Origin: Helopsaltes ochotensis
Lineage: Eukaryota > Chordata > Aves > Passeriformes > Locustellidae
Reading direction: 5' to 3'
DNA: 64,000 nucleotides
Assembly: GCA_013400155.1 (NCBI GenBank)
Contig: VXBM01000133.1
Span: forward strand, 310,001 to 374,000
Numbering within the stretch: position 1 is the first letter of the stretch; every line of letters starts with the position of its first letter. The position numbers and the translations under genes are program-made. The notes below the pieces were generated by a model. That model saw only the letters and a list, made by a program, of their open reading frames with translations, made no database searches and was not told the origin of the DNA. Below, piece after piece: positions 1-11,914 of the stretch.

Positions 1-3000
1 GGAAGAGACAACTCGCACAGCTCTTGTCTTCAGGGCTTCAGCTGAGTCTCCCCTGTGTGCTGTAGCATTTCCCCTTGTCTGAGCTGCTTAGAATACACAG
101 GAAAAGAACCAGTGAATGGAGTTTAGTTGAGAAGAGGGATGGGGGAGTAGAGGTGGGGAAAGAGGTCTGCTCCCCCAGACCAGGGGCACACCAAAGCTGT
201 CATTGTTTGGCCCTGATTTTGTGTTTAAATTTGGCAGAGCTCACATGCTTTGTTGCATAAGGTTGCGATGGATGGGGAATGCGGTGGCTGTGGGTCACTT
301 GCAAAGCCCTTTTGCAAGGATCAGAAGTCAGGAGCTATGTGGTGGCAGATTGTGAGTCTGTGCCCCAAAGTGAGGGAGTCACATGTACTTGGGGACGTGG
401 TGTGAATCTGTGACTTGGATCCAGCAGCCACTTCTACTCCCTGATGCGGTACTGCGCCTAGAACACGCAGCCTGCGCTGGCTCAAGTGTTTACTCCAAAC
501 AGCAAAATTTAGGCAAATAGCACTGAAGTGTTCTGTGAATACTTTCATGAATGTTAAAAATGAATTCACTTTGGCTGCAGCTGTGCTTCCTTTGTGTGTG
601 TGCATGTGCGTCTTCTTTTCTCTCCCCCTTGTGAATAATCTGAGTGGATGAGTTTTCCTTGCCCTGGCGTTCATGGGCAGAACATTTTTAATAGGTCCGT
701 AGATGAGGAAAACAAGGCTCTAGCAGCAACTTCTGCAGCTGGAAGCCCTGTCTGTACAGATTTGCAGGCATGTGCCCCTGACTCACCTTAAACCAAGACA
801 CTAATTTTGTGTGTGTGCCTGTGGTGCTTTTGATATAAATTTATGTTGGATGATGCTTAGGGAGCACTGGACATGGTTCTTGCAACCCCTCATAGGAGCC
901 CAGGCATAAAAGCAGTCGAACAAGTGAGATGTAGAGCTGATCACAGCTTGAGCCACAATAATTTATGTGCATGTGACAAGAGAAAATTACCTTTAAACTC
1001 TGCACCCAACCAATCAATCTTGCAGCAGCCTGTTTTTGCTCGAAAAGGTGCCTCAGGCCAAGCCTATCAAGCTCAGAAAAAGAAAGGTTAAAATGTTCCA
1101 ACATCATTATCTCTTCCTTTTCCTTTGGAGGAGAGGAACCACAGTGACAAAGCCTAGCTGACTCTTTCACACCAGCTCCTTTGTAGTGAGTTTCATTCCC
1201 ACCCCCAGCCCAGATTCCCAACTGGAGTCAGCAGGAGCTTGTCCATGGTCAGGCCCAATGCTCATCTAGTCAGAGAATAGAAAGGAAAGCATGTGACAGA
1301 GAGGATCAGGCCCAAATAAGCATGTTGGAATTGGAAAATGCTTGAGAGGGGAGGAAAATGTTGCCACTGCAAGAAAGGAATTATCAAGTGCTGCAGGTAG
1401 TTCAGGTATGCTATCTGTTCCAGGGTGTCCTCTGAGCTTGGAAAAAAGTGAGATTCCAGGAGAGATTACTCCCTGAAAAATGATTGTCCCCTCTCTGCCA
1501 AATATGATGTAACATGATCCATAGCCTCCATCCCTGCAGCAATAGAGCAGGGAGCCTGCACCAGCTGAGGCTGTTGTTTATTGGGGCTTCACAGGGGAAA
1601 GGGGCATTTGAGCCTCCCTCCTCCTACAAGCAGAGACAGGTGTGGGCTGTGATTTAGTGGGCCATGTTTGTCCCTGCGGTGCAGGCAGGTTTATTAGCAG
1701 CTCTCTTGAGTCAAAGGACAAGGGGAGGTTTTAGGTGGTGGAAGAAGATGGAGAGGGTCTGCTGCAGCCTGCCCTCCTCCCTTTTCACATTTGCTGTCCC
1801 CTTAGCCTTTGCATGCTGGTTAAATAAGACTGGTCCTTCCAGGACTTGCTGACATTTCTCAGGCAGGTTCTGTCCCCTGTCTCTAGCTCTTCAAACTGGC
1901 CCCACAGTGAATTTATTTTCTCTTGCTACACATAATGCCTGGTGTATATATGTTCTGTGAGCTCACAGGGAGGGTGGTGTGTGTAGGAGGGCTAGTAAGA
2001 AGTTGGGCTGTGTCACCAGTAAAGTCACCTCTTTCTCTTCCCAGCAGAAATATAGGTGGATGCCTTTTACATCCCAGTGATGTGTTTCTCCCGCTTTCAG
2101 TTGTGATCCAAGTTGAAAATGGAGTGGTAGGAGATCCCATTCATTTATGAGGTGACTGACAGGCAAGAGCTTAGGCTGCAGGCTGGTGTGAAAGCCACCT
2201 TGCTGCTGTCAGCAGAAGAACACGCAATCTTGGTGTGCTGTGATTCTGCTCCTGCAACTCGTAAGGAGTCAACTGGGGGCTTTTTCTCCCTCTGTTGCAG
2301 CTCTTTCTTGGGTGGGAAGCTTGACACGTGCATGATGCTCACATGGGGTGACACATCAGCGCTGGGATGCCGATCTGAGATTTTCTCGTGCAAGTGGCAA
2401 AGACGGCAGATGCATTTAAAAGACACTGCTGGTACAATGTTAGGGAAAGTTCTCAGTGTTCAAATTGCCAGACCTCTCTAACCTTGAAGCATCAGGACTT
2501 TAGCTGGTGAGTTACGATCATTTCAGCCAGATTTGTTCATTGCAGAAGCTGTAGAAACTTTGGAGACAGACCCACATTTTCCCCCCACTGGGCATGAAAC
2601 CGTAAGATGCTACAGAAAACTAAAGCCAGCTGCTGGTGCAGCAACAGGGATGTTCCTTGGTGCTGATCACTCTTTATCAACCTCATGTGGCACTTCTTTT
2701 TGCAGGACTGTGTCTCTGAAGCTTTGGTGAAAACCCACATATCTTGGCTGCTTTTACACTTAAGGGAAACCTGAGATTGGCATCCATAATCAGGAGCAGA
2801 AGGTGCTGCAGGCAATCTGTCTTCCTTGCACTGCATTAAACCCATTTTTGTTTTTTTCAGTTAAATATCAAATTATCTGTCCACCCACACATCCTCCCCA
2901 CTGCATCAACTGTGGTTAGGGATGGGCCATCTGTAGGACTTCTACCTGGGTGAGGGGGTCCACGGGGGTTCTTGCGTAACACGCTTCATGCGTATTCATT

Positions 3001-3414
3001 GGCCTTTAGAGTGGCATTTCTTTCCTTCCTATTCTCCTGGCTGGTCTCCAATGCTGGCAATGAGTCAGAGGCATGCAGGTCTATCAATTTGAAAAGTGTG
3101 TCCCAAGGTGGAGGGACACGTGCAGCTTTGTTCTTCCCTGACTCGGGAAGTAGTGCTTAAATGCAGGCCAGGTGGGTCAAGGACTTTGGACATAGTCAGA
3201 TCAGTTAGCCTTTTAAATGCTTTTTTTTTTTTTTTCCCCCCCACAGGAAGCTTGAAGTGGGAGCAGCCTCCAGCTCCCAGAGCAGAGAGAAGGAAGGGCA
3301 CACATTAGATTTTACAGCATCGTTGTGCCGTGCTGTAGCTGTGTCCCTGCTTCAGTGGTAGTGCTGGCTGCTTGCTGATCACTGCACTAGGGTCCTGTGT
3401 CTCTTTGGAGCGCT
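1..3414. other. non-coding stretch, no gene seen
   Basis: No recognisable gene, RNA or well-defined mobile element is visible. Open frames here reach at most about 126 codons (841-1221, minus strand) and have no known domain. A run of 15 T followed by 7 C ends in CAG at 3221-3246 and mimics a splice acceptor, but no plausible exon follows. Most likely intergenic or intronic sequence. Confidence 0.7.
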
Positions 3415-3890
3415 TCATGTTTCTAAGGAGATGTGGTCCAGTTGGATGGGCTCCAGAAGAGGGAAGTGGGAATGATCATAAGGTCTAGGCAGCGTACTCG
3501 TGAGGAGAGACGGATGGAAATGGGGCTGTTAGGACTAAAGAAGAGAGGATTAAACATGAGATATGCACAACAGCATGCAGGTACATAGGATACAAAAGAA
3601 AGGAATTATGTCTTCTGCAGAAGAAGATGGGGAGGAGTTTCAGATTGTAGCAAGAAAGACAGGTTTAATGTCAGTAAGCTCTGCAACAGTAAAGATAGCA
3701 AAACATTGAATCAAATTTCCTTGGGAGGCTGTGTAACTCCATCACTGGAGGGCTTTAAGAACAGACTAGACATGTACGAGGAGTGACAGATGCCACAAAT
3801 GACAAAGTAGAACTGATCCATCTTTCACAGAGCAGAACAGACTAGATGGTTCCTTTGGGTCTCTTCTACCTCTGCTGCTTGATTCTGTGC
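3415..3890 (+). mobile_element. old CR1 LINE fragment, sense, 3' end
   Basis: This is a 5'-truncated CR1 retrotransposon covering the end of the reverse-transcriptase ORF and the 3' UTR. Landmarks appear in the expected order. The 'gatgtggtccagttggat' block (about 3430) corresponds to the usual 'GATGTGGACAAATTGGA' region. Next come the 'gtctaggcag' and 'aagaagagaggattaaacatga' blocks near 3484 and 3538, then 'gggaggctgtgtaactcc' at about 3724 and 'atcactggagggctttaagaac' just after it. The copy ends with 'gattctgtg' near 3881, the remains of the CR1 terminal 'ATTCTATGATTCTGTG' repeat. Many substitutions and indels break the frame, so it is inactive and old. Exact subfamily is not assigned. 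Confidence 0.87.
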
Positions 3891-5894
3891 TGCCTTCAGG
3901 CTTAGAGAACTGCAGGAGCATAGGCAGCAACACAGTTGAAATGTTCAGGGAAGTGCCTCAGTGAGATGCTCAGTGGGCCTGGCCGGGAGGTCCTTACCCA
4001 TTTCTTTAGCTGTGGCTGACCTTCTCCCTTCCATCTCAGGAGCATGATGATGTGCTCCAAGGACACTGTCATCAGTGCCACTCCAGTCCAAGCATGTGAC
4101 ACAACCTATCTGGAAAACAGAAGTAAGAATCAGTGTCAAAAATATTCCTAAAACTGATTTTCTTCTGCAGGGACTCTGATTTTTTTTTTCACATCTACTG
4201 CCCTTGGAGGGCCACAGGACCTACAGGATGCTTTACCAGAAGCATGGTAGGGAAAAACAAGTCGAAGGCTCAGTGTTTTATCCTAGTAAAGTTTGATGAT
4301 GCTGCTGAATGCTCACTTTGTGAGGCTTTGTCAGCATGTTCTGTTAATGAAATGTCACCTTTTATCGGTATGAAATCACTTTGCGCATTGGTATATGAGC
4401 CCATGAGGATTTGAGTCTACCTGAGGGGTGGATGTGGTGCAATTTTATGAGTACTCCTGGGGCTTTTCACCATTAGGGAGGTGGCATGTGACATAAGGCC
4501 CAAAGTGGAGCAGGTGGCAAGCCTTGCAACTCCTGAACGTCACGCCTTTAGCAGTGAGCTGGGTGCACACGAGGCAATGAAAAAACTCCAGGGCAATGAG
4601 GATGTAGGGTTGAGTAGAGAAAGGATGTTTTAAGAGGTTGAGGAGCAATTTAAGAGAGGAAAAGCTATTCAGGGAAGGAGGGGAAGAGCATAAAGGGGCC
4701 TGCTGTAAAGTTTGGAGTAATGTGCTTGGTGTTAATCTTTCTCTGGCTGTAGTGACCCAGGCTGTTGCTAACCTGGCCAGGCAAGCTGCCAGAGGCTGTC
4801 TCCATTGCTCACCCATCGTCCACTCTCATCCTGTCTCTGACTTGTGTTTTCTTGTCAGCATTTCTCTCCCACAGATCGATTCCTCCTTGGCTCATCCCTG
4901 TGATTTTAAGCATAGAGAGAAACTTCCTCTTGGCGGTGAGAGATAATCAAGCTGAATATTACCCATCTCTGAAGTACAGGCAGGCCGTGAGCAGAGCCAA
5001 AGTCAATATCTTGGCAGATGTTACCTTGCATTGATTTATCCTCTCCTGGAGCAGGGTGGATGGCCTCAAAGAAGGCAGTATGGTCACCTGGCCAACCCCC
5101 AAAACATTTGCAGGCTACATTAGCTTGCTTGATTTGGTCTCCAGAAGCTGCTCTCCTCAGTGTCAGGGGGTAGAACAGTGTGGTGCCAAACTCACAAATC
5201 CCTCCTTTGCGCTCGTCAGTGTTATTTCTTGTGCTGAAACACATCCTGGGCTCAGAGCACCAGATCACGGTGCTGAGCTAAGGCAGCCTCATTTACTGGC
5301 TTAATGAAGCAAGGAAACAAATGTGTGTGCTGCTGCTGGCGTAGGGGAGAGGAACAGGAGACCCATGCCCCAGAAAGGCCTTGCAACATGAAGGTTTTTC
5401 CTTGCAGGGAATCTAGATGTGTCAGAGAGGAAAGTAAGAGAGAGGAAGCTTCCATGTGAGCAGCAGGAATGGGGGGAAACAGGCAGGGCCCGTCTTCAAG
5501 CCAGAGGAATTACAGCCAGCAGATTGCTGTGCAGGACAGGGTGGGAGGAAGGGGGGCTGCTGGCATATAGAGGGGGGTGGTGGGGGCAGCCTGTGGGGAA
5601 ACCAGTTGCCAGGCAGGAGGACCAGGTCAGAGTGCAGCTCCTGGGCTTTGCCCTGTCAGAACAAGCAGACAAAGCACGCAAGACTACCTGTATAGAGTTC
5701 CAGTTCCCAGCTCCCCAGCATAATGCACTCTCTGTTTTCAGAGACCTTTGAGCTCTCCTCCTATGTCTGGGAGCTCCAGGTTTGGCTTTGGCAGGAAAGG
5801 GCCTCCAGCAGAGTAGGCAGGGGGTTTTTCAAAACCACAGCTAAAGAGAAACCATCTGTATGATCTCAAGTAACAGACACTTGCATGCAAAACC
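3891..5894. other. non-coding stretch, no gene seen
   Basis: Nothing is recognised apart from ordinary single-copy-looking sequence. The largest open frames are about 120 codons, on both strands and overlapping, with no known domain. The stretch from 5450 to 5660 is G-rich on the plus strand (many GGG runs around 5525-5600), just before the assembly gap. Confidence 0.65.
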
Positions 5895-5904
5895 NNNNNN
5901 NNNN
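5895..5904. other. assembly gap of 10 N
   Basis: Ten consecutive N are flanked on the right by a C-rich low-complexity stretch (5905-5945, many CCCC and CAGCCC units). Such tracts often break short-read assemblies. The true gap length is unknown, since a run of exactly 10 N may be a placeholder. Confidence 0.97.
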
Positions 5905-7434
5905 CCAGCCCCTTCCCCCAGCCCCTCATCTCCCCAGCCCTGGCTGAGCCCTTCACAGCTCCTCTCTGCCCACCCTGCCGTTTTCATGCTGGAGCAGCAG
6001 GCGCTGCACAGATACATATACCACATCTCTGGTTCTGCAGTTTCCCCCAGGGTGTGGACAGATGCTGATTGTCTTCATGCCCAGTTGGGGACAGCAGGAA
6101 CTGTTATAAATAGCATCAGCTCCTTGCGTGGCAAAGACAGAACTTTCCCCTAGAAGTCCATCGCTCTGCTCCCAGGACTCACTGGGAGGTCTCTTAAATG
6201 TCACAGAACGTTTGCAGCAGAGAGTACCTCTGGAGGCTTCCTGTGGGTTCAGGGCTTGATCCAGGCAGAAAATGGAACAAGTTTGCAGAATCTTTCCTCA
6301 CAATCTAATTCCTTCTGCCTGTCCTCGTCATTTTTATGTCAACGGCAGTTTCTGTTCAGAAGAGACTTGGCACTGAAATAGAAGTGAGCACTTAAGATGC
6401 ATAAGCCTGGTGTGTTGAGGAAAGAAATAGGTCTGGAGCAGCATAAGGGATATAGGGATGCCAGGACAGAGCTGGTGTGGGGAGCCCCAGTTCAGGAGAA
6501 CTTTGTTAGGGGCCACAACACCAGAAAGGGGTGGTAAAAGCAAGAAAACTTTCCTGCAAGAAAAAGTAATATGCTTTTCCAGCACTAAAGATTCCCTCTG
6601 CTCCCCTCAGGGGTTGATTTGCTTCTGTAGGAGTACAGATTGCATAAGGAGCCAAAAGTAACCTGTTTAGAAGCAGGATTGCTCATCCTCCCTCTCCCCT
6701 GCTCCCTGCCCTCAGGCAGAGAGTATTGCTTAGCACCTCTGGGCAGCTGAGGCCCTTTTCCATCTGGGCAGCTGACACCAGGCTCTGTCCCCCTGACAGG
6801 AGGCAGACATGTCCTGCTGCAGCCCCACGGCAGCCTCAGGCGCTGCTCGCCACTGCTGAGGCCCTGTTTGCCTCAGCACAAGTTCCTTGGCCGGGGGTTG
6901 CTGGCTCCAGGGCATCCAGCCGGAGCTCTCCTGCGGCCATTGCTGGAGAGGCCCGGGCGGCCGGCGCACTCTGATATTTAATTTAAAGTTACTCCGACGA
7001 GCTTCAGGGAGTAATAAGGACCAGTGCCAAGGCTTGGATAGCCTCCACCCCAGGTGTGCCTCCCAGAGGCTCCCCAGTGCCTCGGGGAGGCCCAGCTTGG
7101 ACTGCTGTTGAAGCATATATTATGCTGTCGGTCCCTGTTTGTGATTTCTGCACTGTCCTTGCTTGTTCCCTGGTTTCCTTTGTGTTTATTATTCTAATTT
7201 ATTGAGTTACCTGGAGTGTTTTCACAGACACCAAGGCTGCTTTGCAGAAATTAATGATTGTGCATTCTGCTTGTTGGTGCCTTACATAGACCTTGCTTTT
7301 ATGCGATAGAGACTAAAATATGCTCAGAGAAAATGAAAATGTTAACCTCTATTAAAATCATGCGTAGAAAAGTTGTTGTCAGATCTATGCCGGGGCATTT
7401 GAGTACTTTGAGATTATTTAGCTCAGTAACCCCT
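5905..7434. other. non-coding stretch with one GC-rich block
   Basis: No gene is recognised. It holds the C-rich flank of the gap and a GC-rich block listed separately (6885-7130). The sequence from 7130 to 7430 is AT-rich and looks like single-copy DNA. Open frames of up to 128 codons around 6730-7116 follow the GC-rich composition and overlap on opposite strands. Confidence 0.6.
6885..7130. promoter_or_regulatory. candidate conserved non-coding element, CpG-retaining
   Basis: A GC-rich segment (about 6890-6975) keeps roughly nine CpG dinucleotides in an otherwise CpG-poor neighbourhood, for example in 'cccgggcggccggcgcac' at about 6952. It passes directly into an AT-rich part with 'gatatttaatttaaag' near 6972. 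This GC/AT mosaic is typical of vertebrate enhancers, but nothing in the sequence proves function. Conservation across birds and mammals would be the deciding test. Confidence 0.25.
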
Positions 7435-7645
7435 GCCATTTCTGAATCTCAAAGTATTTTAATTGATTTCCCCTTTGAGACAAGCCCCTATTTATCCCCA
7501 GTTTGTAGTATGGGAAACTGAGGCTTGAAAAGAAGATTTGTCTCAGCAAATTAGTGGCCAGGCATAGGTGACTAGAATCTTTGCTAGCTGGAACCCCAGT
7601 TTTTAGGTCCTTTTCAGAGCTGTGCTACCTAACTGGCTGCTGGAC
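7435..7645 (-). mobile_element. ancient MIR-like SINE, antisense
   Basis: Read on the plus strand, the block follows the antisense order of amniote MIR-like SINEs. It runs 'aatctcaaagtattttaatt' (about 7446), then 'cccctatttatccccag' (7485), then 'tatgggaaactgaggct' (7509). After that come 'gtctcagcaaattagtggcca' (7540), an 'actagaat ... ctggaacccca' remnant of the tRNA-like B-box region, and 'gtgctacctaactggctgc' (7622). The 'GGGAAACTGAGGC' core is the most diagnostic part. About 210 bases survive, which is nearly full length for the family. It is heavily mutated and certainly immobile. The family name is from memory, not a search. Confidence 0.75.
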
Positions 7646-8814
7646 TAGAATATCACATTAATGTAATGCAAAAGCAGGAGAGCATCTTTCCTCGATTGTG
7701 GTCAGAAAGGCCAGATCTTGGCAGTTCCAATTTACTGGAAATGAAGCTGTGGGAGGGAATGCTCTGCTTCTTTTGTGTTTCCAAGGAAATCTATGACTGG
7801 TGTTTGCCATCTGAGTGTTCTCCTCAGTGAAATGGAGATTCTGGTCCAGGGAATGAGCAGATTTGTAAAGGAGGAAGCTACTTTCAGGAATTTCTGTAAA
7901 GGAAGGGAGAAAATTGAGAGGAGACACCTACACATAGCAGTGCAAAGTGTTTCGTTGGGTTTTGATGTGCTTATTCACTCTTTTTGGAAAGCAGTAAAGC
8001 AGGGTATCTAAAAAGGTGGTTACAAAGTGTGTAACAGCTCACACAGCTCTGCTGGGAAGATCTTGATGGGGTCATAGGAAATGACAGGACTGTAAATCTT
8101 GGAACTACGTAGGTGGCAGGTCCTTTCAGGGATTGATACTATAAATCTATTGAAACAAGCTGTCTGTTCCCTAGAAGTTTACTGAGAAAGTGCCCTCCTT
8201 GACTGGTCAGGGAATGCCAGATGCAGCATTTTGTGGAGATCACAGTGTCACTAGGGGTGACATGATACTCAGGGGAATTTTCAGCTGCTAGGACACAAGC
8301 CATCTGAAAGGCAAGTTTCTTTTCAGGTCCTTCATGAACTCATTAAAACATAGGATGATCATTTTCCTCTCTTGCTTGAACACTTAAAAGTCCTTAAGAA
8401 AGAGTGCCTTTCAAACAGACTCTTGTTTAGTATGTATGAATTTCCTCCCAAATAGAAGAATTTAAGAAGCAGCAGATGATAGCAGAACCCTTTTACATCA
8501 GTATCTTGCATTTTAAATTTTGCATTATATAAGAAAATACAAAAACCTCCTAAGTGGGCAAATATGCAGAATCATAGAAATAACTTGCTGATAGGAGAAA
8601 TTTCTGTGTCCTGGACAGATTGTTTCCTGCTTGTAGTCTGAAGCAAGAGGATTGCTATCATTAGTGTTGGAGGAAAGGGGTCATGAGCAGGGATTTGCCC
8701 ATCATGTATAAAGTGACCACTGGTATCCTGTAATGTACTGCTTTTTGGGATAGAGTTAGGCCTGGGTATTACCTCGTGGCAGTGAATTACACACATTATT
8801 GCACTTAGCAGGAA
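7646..8814. other. non-coding stretch, no gene seen
   Basis: AT-rich single-copy-looking sequence. An isolated 'cagaatcatagaaa' at about 8567 resembles a CR1 terminus, but the following bases do not continue as CR1, so no element is called. No open frame above about 90 codons. Confidence 0.65.
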
Positions 8815-9425
8815 AGCAGCAAATCCTATCCAGCCTTACATGGGTAGTGTTTGTCGTATGGGATGCTCCCTACGTTCACCACCGTGTTTGCCTTTGCTGC
8901 ATTCTTCATCAGTTTATACATCCTTCACTATCCAGCCTGCTTTGTCTCCTCTTTGAAGCAAAAAGCCCCAGTGCTTTCAATCTCCCCTCTTACAGATATT
9001 TTGTGAGGTCTCTAACTCATTGCTGTCACCTGTCCCTGAACCCTTTTTATTTCTATTGCATCTTTTGCAGATAGGATGACCTGATATGGGACATTGTATT
9101 GCAGTAGAGTACTGCAGTTAGCCTCATTTTTTTCTCTTTGTTTCAGTGCATCCTATCATTATGTTTGAGTTCTTGTCCATTCTGAACAGAGGATTTTTAT
9201 GAGTTTGCCATGCATTAATCTTAATTTCTGAATGACTGTAGTTATTGTAGAAGCCAACAAGGTAACTCAGGTAATTCCTTCCAGAATGTGCATCATCTGA
9301 CATTGTGTGCTTGATCAGTGCTTCTGCTTAAGACAGGGTACAGCCTGGCAAAATGCCTTTTTCTCACTTGTTTGTAGACTGGGTTGATACACTGCTCATT
9401 TGAGCTCTTGTTTTATGGAGCTCTC
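8815..9425 (-). mobile_element. ancient CR1-type LINE fragment, antisense
   Basis: The best-preserved block is about 8950-9070. Read on the minus strand it translates in one frame as I-E-S-T-G-A-F-C-F-K-E-E, matching the C-terminal CR1 ORF2 region usually seen as a 'LGLFSLEKRR'-type segment. Another piece upstream on that strand (K-K-G-S-G-T-G-D-S-N-E-L-E-T) corresponds to the 'RVQRRATRMIRGLE'-like region. Plus-strand 'gtaattccttccagaatgtgcatca' around 9271 corresponds to the antisense of the segment encoding the catalytic-domain tail. The copy is broken by stops and indels. It belongs to the old CR1 radiation shared by birds and turtles rather than a recent bird subfamily. The left and right borders are approximate. 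Confidence 0.75.
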
Positions 9426-9426
9426 C

Positions 9427-9448
9427 TTTTTTTTTTTTTTTTTTTTTT
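9427..9448. repeat. poly(T) tract, 22 T
   Basis: Uninterrupted run of 22 T on the plus strand immediately after the antisense CR1 remnant. It could be a mononucleotide expansion at the old insertion edge. CR1 elements do not normally end in poly(A), so it is not taken as a LINE tail. Confidence 0.95.
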
Positions 9449-11914
9449 AAAATTAACAGTTTCTTTAAGCAGTTTTATTGCCTTCCCTGGAATCTTTGAG
9501 GTGAGGTGTTACCTCTGGTAATGGTGTAAAAATGCTCCTGTGGAGAGGTTGTTGTGCTCTGCTCATCAGTCAAGCACAGTCAAGCACAGTTCCCCTTCTG
9601 AGGGGGAACCCTGTAAGTATTAAACAGCAAAAGACCGTGGGTTCACAACAAGAAAAGACGAAAGCATCCAGTTTGAACAGCAGGGACTGTTTTGGAAGGC
9701 AGATTGTAATTAAACTAATCGGAATTCAGACATTCAGACAGTCGTTGCACTCAGTGCCTTTGAAAAGTGTCAAGCTTTGATTATAACTCATCTTTTTGTT
9801 TATAATCTTATCATACAAAAGATTTTGCCCAAGGAATCTGCTGTCTCCAACACTTAGTCTGAAGTACTAAGCATCTTACTACGAAGATAGAAGACGCTAA
9901 GATACTCTGTCTTTGAGTAGAGGCAACCGAAGGCCATCTGGCAAAAACCATTGTGGAACCAACCCTCCTGCTGAACCAAAGTACAAAAACATCCCCAGAA
10001 CTCTGCCACTCTGCACACCATTGGAATAAAACTCTCATCAGCGTCTTTCAAAGGTCATTAGATTATTTTTTACAGGTGAAGAAGCAGGGGGAAAAGTATT
10101 CAGGTGGGAAGAAATGGGCATGGATGCTGGTGAATGGAGATGTAACTTTAAAAATCAGAGCTAGAAAAGGAGGAATGTCTAATACATTCTGCCTTAGAGC
10201 AAACTCTTTTGGACCTGCTTGCTACTTGACTACATACTAGACCATCATGACTATTTCAGTTGTACTTTATTTGAGTTACGTTATTTCCTATAAAACAAGA
10301 AGTCCTGTTTTGTAACAAACTTCTTAAACTGTGTGACTGACCTCAGTGCCCAGGAGAGCCTGCTGGAGAGTACTACTGTGCAAGTGAAAAGCATTTGCAA
10401 AAAATACACTGCTTGGTGTGGTTTTGACCTGAAATACACTCTAGTAAGTTGCTGGTAGCAGAGACTGAGATCACATGATACTCAACAGAAATCCAGCAGT
10501 GGATAGCTTACTTTCTATTATTTTTCCCCTGTTTAAATTAAGGGGCAGGTGGAGGAAGTTGATATCCTAAGTGTGTGTTTCTGAAGAACAGTAAATCCAG
10601 ACCTGTCTCTTTAGTGAAAGCCCCTAGAGTTTTTGATCTCCTAAAAGTAATACCAACCTAGTGCGTGCTTAGTTCAGTCTATTGGTATGTACTTCCTGAA
10701 ATCTTTCGGGTGGATGGGGATATACCTGCACTTAGAATGTGAAATGCAGTAACTGCTAGATTGATAGTAGTGACTGAGTTCAAGATCTCTTTGAGACCTT
10801 CTAGAGGGGAAAAAAGAAAACAACCCTGTGCACATCCCTACCTGCTTCCCCTCTTCTGGGAGCGTGCACCTGTGGAGCCTGGCAGAGCTGGAAGTCCCTT
10901 CAGATATCTAGGACTTTGGTACATTACAAACTAAAACAGCCTTTCAAATCATCTCCTTCCCACATCTCCTTTCCTCCCAGAGAGCACTTTACCTCCCACT
11001 CCATCTCTGTAAGTTCTCTCTCTCTCTGTTCAATCCTCTAAAGCATTTTACAACTCTAATTAGACACGTATCTCCAATTTACTACTATTTAAAAGGGTAA
11101 GCAGTTAATGTCGTAAGACTGAGAATGCCTGGTAATTAATTACTAACTCCAAGGACCTGGCTATCTCTCTAACCAGCCTTGTCTCAAATAGCATCTCTCT
11201 CTGTTAAAACCTCTGTTCACAGTAATTAAACAGTAGGGAGGAGAAGCACCTTGGAGCCTGCCCAGCCAAGTCTGTGTGACAAAAAGTGCAACTCTGTGAG
11301 GCAGTCCTTTTTTATCTGACTATCTGGCATGGACGTAATGGGTCAACAAATTTTGATGGCTCCCAAGTACATGGCAGCTTTGTCCAAAAGAGACATCAGT
11401 AGCAGGATCCCCTCTGTGCCACTGCCATTGAAACACAAAACCAGCTGGGATCCTCCTGATCTCTGGGAAAACAGTGCATCCTTAGGAGGATGACAGGTTC
11501 TCCTAGCAGTGCTCCCACCCTGTTCCCAGAAAGCAAAACATTATAAACTGAAGAAGTTGGTTTGTGCTGCTGCCTCTGAACACCACAGCAGTTTGTGTTG
11601 GAGCATCCTGCAGAGCAAAGCCTGAGCAGTGCTTGGGTCATGTTCTGCTCCTCGCAACAGTCTTCAGCCAAGATGTTCGCAGGTGGAAATGCTGGTGTGG
11701 TGGTCACAGATGTTTGTTAAGCGTATACTCTGCCCTGTGACACACAGGGAAGTGATCATTGCTGGGGGAATCTGTGGTTTGCAGTGACAACACACTGAAA
11801 GCTTGGTCTGTGGACTTGTAGCCTGGAATGGTTATTGGCTAGCTGGATGCGTAGAGTCTCACCTCATCACTAAGGAGTTTTAAATGCAGGTGTGTCCACA
11901 TGCAGTGAGCACAG
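9449..11914. other. non-coding stretch, one candidate regulatory block
   Basis: No gene or well-preserved repeat is recognised. A short direct duplication 'gtcaagcaca' is present twice at about 9572-9591. An AT-rich block with a perfect TAATTA palindrome is listed separately (11040-11180). Open frames reach about 103 codons (11396-11707, minus) with no known domain. Confidence 0.6.
11040..11180. promoter_or_regulatory. candidate homeodomain-site cluster
   Basis: The block contains 'gtaattaattac' at 11132-11143, a perfect 12-base palindrome built of two overlapping TAATTA cores, the classic homeodomain-binding sequence. Further TAAT or ATTA cores lie close by at about 11057 (ctctaattag), 11105 (gttaatg) and in 'aatttactacta' near 11075. 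Such clusters are common in developmental enhancers. Function is inferred from motif density alone, and AT-rich neutral DNA can also show such motifs. Confidence 0.3.

Noticed and set aside
3221..3246. Polypyrimidine tract plus CAG resembling a splice acceptor
   Set aside because: Homopolymer expansion explains it. The same appearance recurs at 24653-24671 and 36945-36964 without convincing exons or donor sites.
8567..8581. CR1-terminus-like 'cagaatcatagaaa'
   Set aside because: The sequence after it does not continue as CR1, so it is probably coincidence.
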